A DNA stretch of 21,800 nt from an uncultured Moraxellaceae bacterium (lineage in GTDB: Bacteria; Pseudomonadota; Gammaproteobacteria; Pseudomonadales; Moraxellaceae): the NCBI GenBank assembly GCA_937952925.1, contig CALFYA010000425.1, positions 1-21,800 of the forward strand, written 5' to 3'. Positions within the stretch are counted from its first letter, which is position 1; every line of letters starts with the position of its first letter. A model generated the notes under the pieces. The model saw only the letters and a list, made by a program, of their open reading frames with translations. It made no database searches and was not told where the DNA came from. The translations under genes were made by a program, and so were the position numbers. Of the stretch, positions 15,357 to 21,800 are shown one piece after another.

Positions 15357-15994
15357 CGATCATCCTCCGCGACCACCACATGCTGTGCCAAATCGACAGT
15401 ATGGGTCACACAAGCCACCGGTTGATGACTCGTCAACATCACCCGTCCACCCTGAGCCGCGTGCTGTGTGATACGGGTATTGAGACGCTCCACCATTGCG
15501 ACATCAAGCGCGGTCAGTGGCTCATCGAGCAGCCACAACGCAGGGACAGGATCGAGCCATAAACGCGCCAACCCCACGCGGCGTTTTTGCCCCGATGACA
15601 ATCGCGCCACGGGCACATCCTCATAACCAGCCAACCCGACCTGCATGAGTGCATCGTCGATATGGGATATACGTGTATTTTGCTGAGAAAGATTCGCCAA
15701 AAATTGTAAATTTTGTAACACGCTCAAACTGCTGTTGAGGCCAGACAAATGACCGACATACAGCGTTGACCACTCCTGTGCTGCACGACCTTGCCAGTGT
15801 AGGCGGCCTTGTTGGATGGGTAGCAATCCGGCGAGCATCATCAACAGGGTGGTTTTACCGGTGCCATTAGGGCCGACAATATGCCAAATCTCTCCAGCAT
15901 GGACAGCCATATTCAGTGCTCCACACAAGGCAACATCGCCTCGCATGACCATCAGATCATCCAAAATCAGCGCAGGGGAATCGGTATCAGGCAT
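15353..15994 (-). CDS. ccmA: CcmA ABC ATPase of heme maturation complex
   Basis: CcmA is the ATPase of the CcmABCD complex on the cytoplasmic face. The 213-residue protein has Walker A GPNGTGKT (residues 41-48), the signature LSSGQKRRVGLARL (from residue 132), Walker B ALWLLDEP ending at 159 and a D-loop TALD, plus the switch His in TSHQP. It is the first gene of ccmABCDE. The ATG at 15994 has no strong ribosome site in front, but a good -10 element lies about 36 bases upstream. It is typical in length. Confidence 0.96.
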   Translation of the reverse strand: MPDTDSPALILDDLMVMRGDVALCGALNMAVHAGEIWHIVGPNGTGKTTLLMMLAGLLPIQQGRLHWQGRAAQEWSTLYVGHLSGLNSSLSVLQNLQFLANLSQQNTRISHIDDALMQVGLAGYEDVPVARLSSGQKRRVGLARLWLDPVPALWLLDEPLTALDVAMVERLNTRITQHAAQGGRVMLTSHQPVACVTHTVDLAQHVVVAEDDR

Positions 15995-16029
15995 GCAGGT
16001 CGCACAGGGCTATGCAAAGAAGGCGCACA

Positions 16030-16059
16030 ATTATAGACGAGAGCGGTCTAGAAGCCCAA
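16030..16059 (-). promoter_or_regulatory. Putative promoter of the ccmABCDE operon
   Basis: On the minus strand a perfect TATAAT (16035-16030) is preceded by TTGGGC (16059-16054), a partial -35, at an 18-base spacing. Transcription would begin near 16023 and give a leader of about 29 bases before the ccmA ATG. The -10 match is strong; the -35 is weak. Confidence 0.5.
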
Positions 16060-16082
16060 GAGGAAACGACCAAACCGACCGT

Positions 16083-16499
16083 TTAGATCGACTGCTCTGG
16101 TGCACCTTTAAGCTCTACCGTATTGCCTTCAGGATCTGTAATATAAATCGACAAGCCAAAACCTTCTGCCCCATAACGCCGCGCAACCTCACCGGTTGGC
16201 ACAGCTTGTTTGGCCAAAAATAATAAAATCGCATTGGGATCAAATGGCTCTACCCGCAAGCAGAGATGATCGACGTTGTGTTTGTGGTGCGGCTCAGGTG
16301 CAGCGCCTCCTTTGCTGCCGAGCACACTGTTGACTGGCACCAGATCAATCAACGACTGCCCCGCCCGCAGCTGGTACAGCCCCAAATCGGGTTCGGTACG
16401 CTCCACCCGACAACCGAGTACCTCGGTATAAAAATGCAGCATCTGCGCCAAATCGCGCACCCGTAGCACCACATGGTCAATGCCTTGAATCTGAATCAT
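16083..16499 (-). CDS. VOC (glyoxalase/bleomycin resistance) superfamily protein
   Basis: This 138-residue protein has two beta-alpha-beta modules typical of the vicinal oxygen chelate fold. Possible metal ligands are His9 (GIDHVVLRV), His78 (NVDHLCLRV) and Glu129 (GNTVELKG), conserved positions in glyoxalase-type VOC enzymes. Substrate and reaction cannot be assigned. The ATG at 16499 overlaps the upstream GNAT stop (ATGA), so the two genes are co-translated. The ccm operon follows on the same strand but probably has its own promoter. Confidence 0.88.
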   Translation of the reverse strand: MIQIQGIDHVVLRVRDLAQMLHFYTEVLGCRVERTEPDLGLYQLRAGQSLIDLVPVNSVLGSKGGAAPEPHHKHNVDHLCLRVEPFDPNAILLFLAKQAVPTGEVARRYGAEGFGLSIYITDPEGNTVELKGAPEQSI

Positions 16500-17059
16500 G
16501 CCTGTTTGCTCATGGAGTCTGGTCGATCAATCACAGCGGATGCGACTGCATTTGTCCACTGCTGGGTCATATAACAAACATCCATACCGTATGTTGCAAG
16601 GTGCTGCTGTTGCAAACCCTCCACACCACACGCCTGATAGCCATACTTTTGCCAAAAGGCTTGTGAGTCTTGCACCGAGACCAACGCCGAGCCTTGCAAT
16701 CCCTCAGCTTGCGCCCACTGTCGTGCATGCCCAATCAATCGCGCCGCCACGCCGCGACCTGCGGCACTTGGTACAATCGCGAGATCATGCAGATACAAGC
16801 AGGTCGGCTGTGCGGCAATCTCAAACGCTGCTCCAAGCGGACTGACTTTGCCAAACACACTGCGATAGGCCACCAAATAGCCCACCGCCTGATCGTCTTG
16901 CCATGCAAGCCATGCCGTCTGTGGACTTTGCGCAAAACGTTCAGCGATCACGCTGATCGACTCATGAAAAGATGGCTGATAACACGCCACTTGGACAGCA
17001 AAGACGTGTGACACGTCACCAGCTTGCATCGGTTGGATACGAATCAATGCCATCATCAT
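16496..17059 (-). CDS. GNAT-family N-acetyltransferase
   Basis: This protein of about 187 residues is a GCN5-related acetyltransferase. The acetyl-CoA-binding pattern appears as LAIVPSAAGRGVAARLIG (about residues 93-110) with the AAGRGVA core, and a C-terminal FWQKYGY segment (about 135-141) follows, as in RimI-type enzymes. The substrate is unknown. The frame opens at a TTG at 17110, but ATG codons at 17059, 17056 and 17053 sit just before the conserved IRIQPMQAGD start of the domain, so I prefer 17059; no clear ribosome site is seen. It overlaps the VOC gene by four bases, and ends the gap after the coiled-coil membrane protein. Confidence 0.88.
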   Translation of the reverse strand: MMMALIRIQPMQAGDVSHVFAVQVACYQPSFHESISVIAERFAQSPQTAWLAWQDDQAVGYLVAYRSVFGKVSPLGAAFEIAAQPTCLYLHDLAIVPSAAGRGVAARLIGHARQWAQAEGLQGSALVSVQDSQAFWQKYGYQACGVEGLQQQHLATYGMDVCYMTQQWTNAVASAVIDRPDSMSKQA

Positions 17060-17114
17060 CGCTGCTATCAAACAAAATGAGATGATGTCGTGAATATCCG
17101 CAACGAGCAACTGC

Positions 17115-18170
17115 TTAGGGCTGTTGATAGGACTGAATGTTTGCGGGTGTGGCTGGCATCAACACATGGTCACAACTGATCACAGGTGATTGGCTCGTAG
17201 GACTCAACGCTATTGCACATAAGGCTTCGATCTGCTCATAAGCCGCACGCCATTCGAGCTGTGCATCCTCCCAATGCTGCACGGCGGCCTGTGGATGAGC
17301 GCGAGACCACTCCACCTCCACACTACACAACTGGGCAAGGGTCATCCCCACATCACTCTCTAAGGTATGCCATGCGGCCAAGATCTGCCCCACCCGCTGC
17401 TGCATGGCCGTGGTCTGCGCCAGCCATGTGTGATACTGCTCCAACGTGGCATGCTGCTGAGAGATTTGGCGATCCAACTGGGCAATCTGCTGTTGTTGGT
17501 GGCGCAGCATGTGCTGATCATCACGCCATTTACGCCAGTCCCCAAGCCATAAGGTCAACAACATCAGTACCGTGGGCAGCAAGACCACCCATACCAAACT
17601 GCCAAACGGCCACAATGCCCCTGTTGTCACAGCACCAAAAATCAGCGCCAACCCACCCATCAATCCCAATGCAGTCATTGAAGCTTGAAATGAACGGATA
17701 TCTTGCTGCAAACGCTCGGTTTCTTCATGCAAATCTTGCTGCTCTTGCTCCTGCTGGCGTCGGTCTAGCCACGCCTGCCGTGAGATATGTTGGAGCTGCA
17801 ACGCCAAATCGGGCACGACATCTTGTAATTGGATAAGCTGCTGACGTTTTTGCTCAATGTGTTGTTTTAATGCCAAGATCGCGACCTTGTTGGTTGTCAC
17901 CTGTCGCTCCGACCATTGTGGGTCAGCAAACTGTGTATTGACGGCGGCATAGTGCTGGCAAAATTGGTGGGGGTCTTGCCGTAGCGCTTGCATCAGCGCG
18001 TGATACCACACCTGCAAATCGTGATTGTCAAAGATCAAATCTTGATGGGTCGGGGTCAATGCCAGCAGTGCGCACATCCACGCATCAAGGGCTTGTAAAT
18101 TGTGTTGATAAATATGTTGGGGGTGCAAAGCAGCAAAAACGCCACTCCATATCGTTTGCGATTCGGGCAC
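17115..18170 (-). CDS. Coiled-coil protein with two membrane helices, unknown function
   Basis: This 351-residue protein has a Trp/His-rich N-terminal domain, then a long Gln/Leu/Arg-rich coiled coil (about residues 90-165), two adjacent hydrophobic segments (about 167-186 and 190-210) forming a hairpin, and another Gln-rich coiled coil (about 220-270) before a C-terminal domain with Glu/Trp-rich stretches. I do not recognise a family. The GTG start at 18170 has a very good AAGGAAGGA ribosome site seven bases upstream; a TTG at 18227 also opens the frame, but no Shine-Dalgarno precedes it. The GNAT gene starts about 55 bases after its stop. Membrane organisation or cell-envelope scaffolding is possible but not supported beyond topology. 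Confidence 0.7.
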   Translation of the reverse strand: MPESQTIWSGVFAALHPQHIYQHNLQALDAWMCALLALTPTHQDLIFDNHDLQVWYHALMQALRQDPHQFCQHYAAVNTQFADPQWSERQVTTNKVAILALKQHIEQKRQQLIQLQDVVPDLALQLQHISRQAWLDRRQQEQEQQDLHEETERLQQDIRSFQASMTALGLMGGLALIFGAVTTGALWPFGSLVWVVLLPTVLMLLTLWLGDWRKWRDDQHMLRHQQQQIAQLDRQISQQHATLEQYHTWLAQTTAMQQRVGQILAAWHTLESDVGMTLAQLCSVEVEWSRAHPQAAVQHWEDAQLEWRAAYEQIEALCAIALSPTSQSPVISCDHVLMPATPANIQSYQQP

Positions 18171-18284
18171 GTGCTTATCCTTCCTTTGGCTGCGTTTTGA
18201 TCTCAACTGAGTGTGCAGCCAAGGCAACTCGTTGTTTTTATCAACAAGGCCACACCATCCTTGTGGGCGACACTTGCAGCCTTC

Positions 18285-18322
18285 AAAGTAAAAAGCACCC
18301 GATTTCCTGTCAAGGGTGCTTT
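18285..18322 (-). terminator. Hairpin with U-tract that also holds a promoter-like -35/-10
   Basis: On the minus strand AAAGCACCC (18322-18314) and GGGTGCTTT (18300-18292) form a perfect 9-base-pair stem with a 13-base loop, followed by a T-rich stretch TTACTTT. It lies about 86 bases beyond the small orphan gene and fits an intrinsic terminator for that transcript. The loop contains a perfect TTGACA (18313-18308), with TACTTT (18290-18285) 17 bases downstream, so the same segment could instead be a promoter with an overlapping operator for the coiled-coil gene. The rest of 18171-18407 shows no gene. Confidence 0.6.
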
Positions 18323-18407
18323 CGCAGACTTATGTACCAATACATTGCCGTATCTACACATCATCCTGTGAACCTTGTCGCATTTTAAACCCAAGGCTGC
18401 TCGATTT

Positions 18408-18650
18408 TTAGCCCAACAAGACCACATCAACGCTCTTGGCGATTAACGGTTGCAGCTGCAACTGCCATGCAGGCCACAAACTGGGGTATTCCTCCGCCAA
18501 AAACTCAGTCACCTCTCGCCATGTCCATACCCCTAGTGATGTGGTGTAGTCAGCATACTGCTGCTGGAGCACTTTCCAGTCGTGCTGAGTGTGCCGACAA
18601 ACCATCAGTCCCGATTGACGAAAAATCAGTACATACGCTGCACTACTCAT
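18408..18650 (-). CDS. 80-residue orphan protein coupled to a lipoprotein gene
   Basis: The ATG at 18650 overlaps the stop of the upstream lipoprotein gene (ATGA), the best evidence that it is a real gene. The predicted protein has an N-terminal hydrophobic strand (AAYVLIFRQSGLMVC), a Gln/Tyr-rich middle, a Trp-rich WREVTEFLAEEYPSLWPAWQL segment and a hydrophobic C-terminus. No signal peptide or known motif is seen. A longer upstream reading (to 18767) lies inside the lipoprotein frame and is probably not used. Function unknown; co-translation suggests it works with the lipoprotein. Confidence 0.55.
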   Translation of the reverse strand: MSSAAYVLIFRQSGLMVCRHTQHDWKVLQQQYADYTTSLGVWTWREVTEFLAEEYPSLWPAWQLQLQPLIAKSVDVVLLG

Positions 18651-18901
18651 CGATTGGCCTGTCCTTGATTGGCACAATACTGTTTGATGCTGTGATCTTC
18701 GAGACTCAAGCCGCGTGTTTTGGCCAATTCCCATGGGCGGACACAGGCATTTTCCGTACCACACCATTGATAACCGGCTGAGGCCACACAGCCAAAACGA
18801 TCACGATCATCCCCCACCATGAGTGTGGTTTTGATTGGATATGAGCCACATCCACTCAGCATCAGTCCAAGACAAATGGTGAGCTGTCGGCTGTTGATCA
18901 T
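18647..18901 (-). CDS. Small Cys-rich lipoprotein
   Basis: This 84-residue protein begins with a lipoprotein signal and lipobox LMLSGC (Cys18). The mature part has four Cys (38, 47, 53, 76) that could form two disulfides, in the pattern GCVASAGYQWC, TENACVRPWELA, which I recall from uncharacterised small secreted or periplasmic proteins of gammaproteobacteria. The ATG at 18901 has GGAG six bases upstream; a TTG twelve bases earlier also opens the frame. A TATAGT element on the minus strand (18951-18946) suits its -10, though no good -35 is seen. Its stop is overlapped by the 80-residue gene. Confidence 0.85.
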   Translation of the reverse strand: MINSRQLTICLGLMLSGCGSYPIKTTLMVGDDRDRFGCVASAGYQWCGTENACVRPWELAKTRGLSLEDHSIKQYCANQGQANR

Positions 18902-18945
18902 GTTCTTCTCCAAAGTGTTTGTCCCGAGGGGCTGACGGTTACCAA

Positions 18946-18951
18946 ACTATA
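18946..18951 (-). promoter_or_regulatory. Candidate -10 for the small lipoprotein operon
   Basis: TATAGT on the minus strand differs from the consensus -10 in one base and lies about 45 bases before the ATG at 18901. No matching -35 hexamer is obvious at 16-18 bases, so an activator or a weak promoter is possible. Confidence 0.3.
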
Positions 18952-19001
18952 CGCTTTTGGGGCGTTGTACAGGGGTTGTGGAGGCGAATACGTGCTGAAT
19001 T

Positions 19002-19026
19002 TTTGACCATAGTATGTGTAGTCAAA
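19002..19026 (+). promoter_or_regulatory. TTTGAC-N13-GTCAAA inverted repeat upstream of BLUF-like gene
   Basis: TTTGAC (19002-19007) and GTCAAA (19021-19026) are perfect complements separated by 13 bases, only 17 bases before the ATG at 19043. The left arm includes TTGACC, which could be a -35. A regulatory role is inference. Confidence 0.25.
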
Positions 19027-19042
19027 TGATAGGACAATCCTC

Positions 19043-19453
19043 ATGGACGGTTGCTTGCGTGTCATCTATGTATGTCGCTCGCGGTATTTGTCTCATACGA
19101 TTGCGCCAGTATTGGCGTGGTCAAAACAACAGGTCAACAGCTTTGCCGTTTATGGGCATGGGTATTTTTTTCAGTGGGCAGAAGGCTCAACATTGCAAGT
19201 CGATGGCTTACTCCATCAACTCGCTCAATTGTCTGATGGCGTTGAGTTGTGTGTGCTCAATTATGAGCATCTTAATGCACCCTGTCTCACCACATGGCGT
19301 ACTCATTATGAGCTTGAAGGGATGGATATTGGGCAGCTGCTCACAGCACATGGGATGGCAGCTGCACAAGCGACGTTGCTGGTGGAGTTGATGGAGACGT
19401 TTCGGCAAACCCATCAGATTTCAACAGCAACAACCGCACGGTTTAATGGTTAA
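19043..19453 (+). CDS. Degenerate BLUF-fold protein
   Basis: This 136-residue protein resembles blue-light sensing BLUF domains by pattern. RVIYVCR near the start matches the conserved (R)LIY segment with the photocycle Tyr at Tyr9; FFQWAEG matches FLQVLEG with Gln44; Trp85 in TTWRTHY sits in the place of the semi-conserved Trp. The Gln-Trp spacing is 41, identical to cyanobacterial Slr1694 (Q50, W91), recalled from memory. However, the second helix is about seven residues shorter and the Asn residues that bind flavin are absent, and the Slr1694 M93 position is Thr87. It may bind flavin poorly or not at all. The ATG has AGGA about eight bases upstream. Convergent with the RTX gene; shares a terminator. 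Confidence 0.7.
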   Translation: MDGCLRVIYVCRSRYLSHTIAPVLAWSKQQVNSFAVYGHGYFFQWAEGSTLQVDGLLHQLAQLSDGVELCVLNYEHLNAPCLTTWRTHYELEGMDIGQLLTAHGMAAAQATLLVELMETFRQTHQISTATTARFNG

Positions 19454-19486
19454 ACACCAGCGCGGCTGATACCACGCTGGTTTTGA
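19454..19486. terminator. Bidirectional terminator between BLUF-like and RTX genes
   Basis: ACCAGCG (19456-19462) pairs with CGCTGGT (19475-19481), separated by 12 bases, and is followed by TTTT; on the other strand the stem is followed by GTTTAA. It lies between the stop codons of the two convergent genes (19453 and 19494). Confidence 0.75.
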
Positions 19487-19493
19487 TGGCTGT

Positions 19494-21800
19494 TTACGTC
19501 CAGTTGGCAACAATCACCGCATTGAGCTGTGATTGATACGCGGTCGATAGCGTGGTTTGACCTAATGCTGGTGGGTTGAGGCTTGCCATCGCGTTGACCA
19601 GATTTTGGATATTGCTATCCGTCAGGGTACGACCATTACCCGACTTGATCTGCTCCACATGGGTCGCCGCATCGCTGTACCAGCCTTGAATCAGCATACG
19701 ATCGGTGGTTCCAATCACGCTAACTTCAAGATCGTTGTTGATTTGGCGTAGCCACACTTGGCTTGCATTGATATCACTACCGAGTTGCAAGAGATCAGCG
19801 CCTTCAGTCTCGACAATAGTGTCTTGACCATCACCCCGACGAAGCACATAGGTGTCATTGCCAGCCGCTCCCATCAACAGATCATTGCCCAAGCCACCAT
19901 CCAAGCGGTTGTTGCCCTGATTACCCGTCAGGGTGTTGGCGACAGTATTACCCGTCAGGCTAAGATTGCCCTGACCCGCGGCAGTAGCATTCTCCAAGTG
20001 ATCAAGCAACTGATAGCTCAAATAGGTGTGTACTGTATCGACCCCTGCATCAGCGAGTTCAGAAATGACGTCATTGGTGCTGTTGCGCACGTAAGTATCG
20101 TTGCCTGTACCACCAATCATGGTGTCGTTACCACCTTGACCATCGAGTACATCATCTCCTATGCCACCACTGAGCAAGTTGTGACCAAAGTTGCCGATCA
20201 GGATATTATTGGCGTCATTACCAATAGCATCTAGATGATCAGCACCCAAGAGCGTGACATGTTCCAGATGAGTATTACGCAAATTGACACTAATGGCAGC
20301 GTGCACTTCATCAATACCAGCATTCGCGTTTTCCACAATGACATCTTGTGCATCAATGACGTAAATATCGTTGCCTACACCACCAATCAGGGTATCACTG
20401 CCCAAACCACCAATCAGCGTATCATTGCCTGCAGCACCATTGAGGCGATTGTCTGCATTGTTGCCGATCAAGGTATTATCAGCAGCATTGCCCAACAGCC
20501 CTAAATTTCCTGCACCCAAGGCGGTTGCATGTTCAATGAATGTACCGAGTTGATAGCTCTGATAGGTGTGAACGGTATCAATACCTTCATCGGCCAACTC
20601 AGTGATGACATCCGTGCTGTTATCGCGGATATACAGATCATTACCTGTACCACCGGCCATGTTGTCGCCACCACCCCGACCATCTAGCACATCATCGCCA
20701 GCACCGCCGGTGAGGTGGTTAAACCCTGCATTGCCAGTTAAGTGATTATTCAGCTCATTACCCACGGCATCAATATTGGCCAAGAAACCCAGTAAGGAGG
20801 CATGCTCAACATGTGCACCGAGCGTGATGCTCACGGCACTGTTCACCGTATCTACACCACCGTTGGCAGCTTCAATCATTGTATCGGCATCATGCACCCA
20901 ATACAGATCATCACCTGCGCCACCAATCAGGGTGTCATGACCTGCCCCACCCAGCAAGAAATCATTGCCCTCGCCACCACTGAGACGGTTATCTGCGGCA
21001 TTGCCCCATAGCGAATTGTTGAGTGCATTTCCTGTCAGGCTCAGCGCCCCTGTACCAGCAGCTTCTGCATTTTCGATATGCTCACCGAGCTGATAGCTGA
21101 GGTAGGTTTTTACAAAATCAATCCCTTCACCAGCCAACTCTGTGATCACATCGCCGAAACTATTGCGCACATAATGATCGTCGCCAGTGCCACCCACCAT
21201 GGTGTCATTACCAGCACCGCCATCCATGGTGTCGTTACCAGCACCACCGTTTAAGGTGTTATGACCGCTATTGCCTTTGAGGTTGTTATTGAGTGCGTTC
21301 CCCGTCAGCGTCACATCTGCTGTGCCAAGTGCAACGGCATTCTCCACGTGATCGACCAACACAAAGCTTTCTGATGTCCGAACTTCGTCAATGCCTTCAT
21401 TTTCAAATTCAAAAATGATATCTGTGCTATCGACAAAATAAATATCATCGTCCCAGCCACCTTCCATATAATCGCTGCCAATACCGCCATTTAATATATC
21501 ATGACCAAATCCACCAGAGAGATCATCATTACCCGCACCACCAGCCAAAAAATCATTACCCGCTTCACCATAAATAATATTAGCCCCTGCATTTCCGATG
21601 AGTCGGTTATTGAGTTCATTACCATTTAGATTGATGTTTTGCACACCTTTAGCAATGGCCTGCTCAATCGAGCTATACAAAGAATAATCATCATAAGCAT
21701 AAACCGTATCAAAACCTTCATCAAGTCGCTCATAAATATTATCATCCATGCGGTATACATAGGTATCGTTACCCACACCCCCTTCCATGACGTTTACACC
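19494..21800 (-). CDS. RTX calcium-binding repeat protein, C-terminal part, 5' end outside window
   Basis: The frame has no stop up to the right edge, so the start is missing and at least 768 codons remain. The protein carries many GGxGxDxLx nonapeptide RTX repeats, which bind calcium and form beta-roll structures after export. Between them are modules with D(V/I)I(T/V)E, GID-V and L-GN-LNN. The C-terminal end has GDGQDTIVE, then QGWYSDAATHVEQIKSGNGR, the haemolysin-type Ca-binding-related domain, then an uncleaved helical tail ending VANWT, as in type I secretion (ABC/MFP/TolC) substrates. The role could be adhesin, toxin or protease tail, but the deciding N-terminus is outside the window. 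No secretion genes are present here. Stop is TAA at 19494-19496. Confidence 0.93.
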   Translation of the reverse strand, partial: GVNVMEGGVGNDTYVYRMDDNIYERLDEGFDTVYAYDDYSLYSSIEQAIAKGVQNINLNGNELNNRLIGNAGANIIYGEAGNDFLAGGAGNDDLSGGFGHDILNGGIGSDYMEGGWDDDIYFVDSTDIIFEFENEGIDEVRTSESFVLVDHVENAVALGTADVTLTGNALNNNLKGNSGHNTLNGGAGNDTMDGGAGNDTMVGGTGDDHYVRNSFGDVITELAGEGIDFVKTYLSYQLGEHIENAEAAGTGALSLTGNALNNSLWGNAADNRLSGGEGNDFLLGGAGHDTLIGGAGDDLYWVHDADTMIEAANGGVDTVNSAVSITLGAHVEHASLLGFLANIDAVGNELNNHLTGNAGFNHLTGGAGDDVLDGRGGGDNMAGGTGNDLYIRDNSTDVITELADEGIDTVHTYQSYQLGTFIEHATALGAGNLGLLGNAADNTLIGNNADNRLNGAAGNDTLIGGLGSDTLIGGVGNDIYVIDAQDVIVENANAGIDEVHAAISVNLRNTHLEHVTLLGADHLDAIGNDANNILIGNFGHNLLSGGIGDDVLDGQGGNDTMIGGTGNDTYVRNSTNDVISELADAGVDTVHTYLSYQLLDHLENATAAGQGNLSLTGNTVANTLTGNQGNNRLDGGLGNDLLMGAAGNDTYVLRRGDGQDTIVETEGADLLQLGSDINASQVWLRQINNDLEVSVIGTTDRMLIQGWYSDAATHVEQIKSGNGRTLTDSNIQNLVNAMASLNPPALGQTTLSTAYQSQLNAVIVANWT
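19845..21458 (-). repeat. Tandem 90-residue RTX modules alternating A and B types
   Basis: Numbering from the Met at 21788, the units begin at residues 111, 201, 291, 381, 471 and 561, exactly 90 residues (270 bases) apart, with the last one shortened (next nonapeptide start at 641). Units at 201, 381 and 561 are A type (G(N/D)D-Y(V/I)R followed by DVI(T/S)ELA, then a YQL--(H/F)(I/L)E segment); units at 291 and 471 are B type (VDTV or IDEV followed by a LE/VEH and LLG segment, then VLDG). A-A and B-B distances are 180 residues (540 bases). A first unit (residues 5-110) is longer because of extra nonapeptides. Confidence 0.9.

Noticed and set aside
18203..18430. Minus-strand open frame of 75 codons in the gap upstream of the coiled-coil gene
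   Set aside because: It crosses the hairpin and promoter-like element, has no ribosome site and overlaps the next gene's end.
19758..20504. Plus-strand open frames opposite the RTX repeats
   Set aside because: Repetitive low-complexity peptides arise from the reverse reading of the RTX modules; no independent support.
19845..21458. CRISPR-like or intergenic repeat array
   Set aside because: The periodicity is 270/540 bases and is fully explained by in-frame RTX modules; repeats are diverged and coding.

Overview
The window looks like chromosomal DNA of a gammaproteobacterium of roughly 50-55% GC. Support comes from an AcrB-type RND pump pair, a System I cytochrome c maturation cluster (ccmABCDE), an FdhD/YdeP-type molybdoenzyme operon and Gram-negative lipoprotein signals. 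Pseudomonadales, perhaps Moraxellaceae, would fit, but that placement is an impression and not a demonstrated result. I found no rRNA, tRNA, CRISPR array, integrase or insertion sequence.

Left part (1-5450, + strand): a secreted coiled-coil protein of unknown function follows a leader with two perfect inverted repeats. Next comes a two-gene RND efflux operon, a lipoprotein periplasmic adaptor plus a 1044-residue pump, closed by a strong intrinsic terminator. No outer-membrane channel gene is present.

Second part (5458-8951, - strand): an operon of a YdeP/FdhF-type molybdopterin oxidoreductase, then fdhD overlapping it by ATGA, then a small acidic protein resembling DUF5713. FdhD sulfurates the Mo cofactor, so the first two genes form a functional unit; the third is an unexplained partner. 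Divergent from it is a very large lipoprotein (1029 aa, 9150-12239, + strand) with Ig-like beta domains and no recognised function.

Third part (12292-17059, - strand): an MBL-fold hydrolase, then ccmE, ccmD, ccmC, ccmB and ccmA (transcribed A to E, tightly overlapping, with a TATAAT promoter upstream). Upstream of these lies a GNAT acetyltransferase/VOC protein pair joined by ATGA. The later ccm genes (ccmF, G, H, I) do not follow ccmE; a possible terminator and the MBL gene do.

Right part (17115-21800): a coiled-coil protein with two membrane segments and a strong Shine-Dalgarno before a GTG start; a small Cys-rich lipoprotein overlapping an 80-residue orphan; a probable degenerate BLUF-fold protein (+ strand); and, convergent with it, the C-terminal 768 codons of a giant RTX protein that runs off the right edge. 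Its 90-residue modules alternate between two types, giving an exact 180-residue higher-order period, and its GC content drops sharply toward the edge.

The least understood items are the 1029-aa lipoprotein, the BLUF-like protein that keeps the photocycle Tyr/Gln/Trp but lacks the flavin-binding segment, the DUF5713-like partner of the molybdoenzyme operon, and the A/B-alternating RTX adhesin or toxin. None is proven to be a new system.
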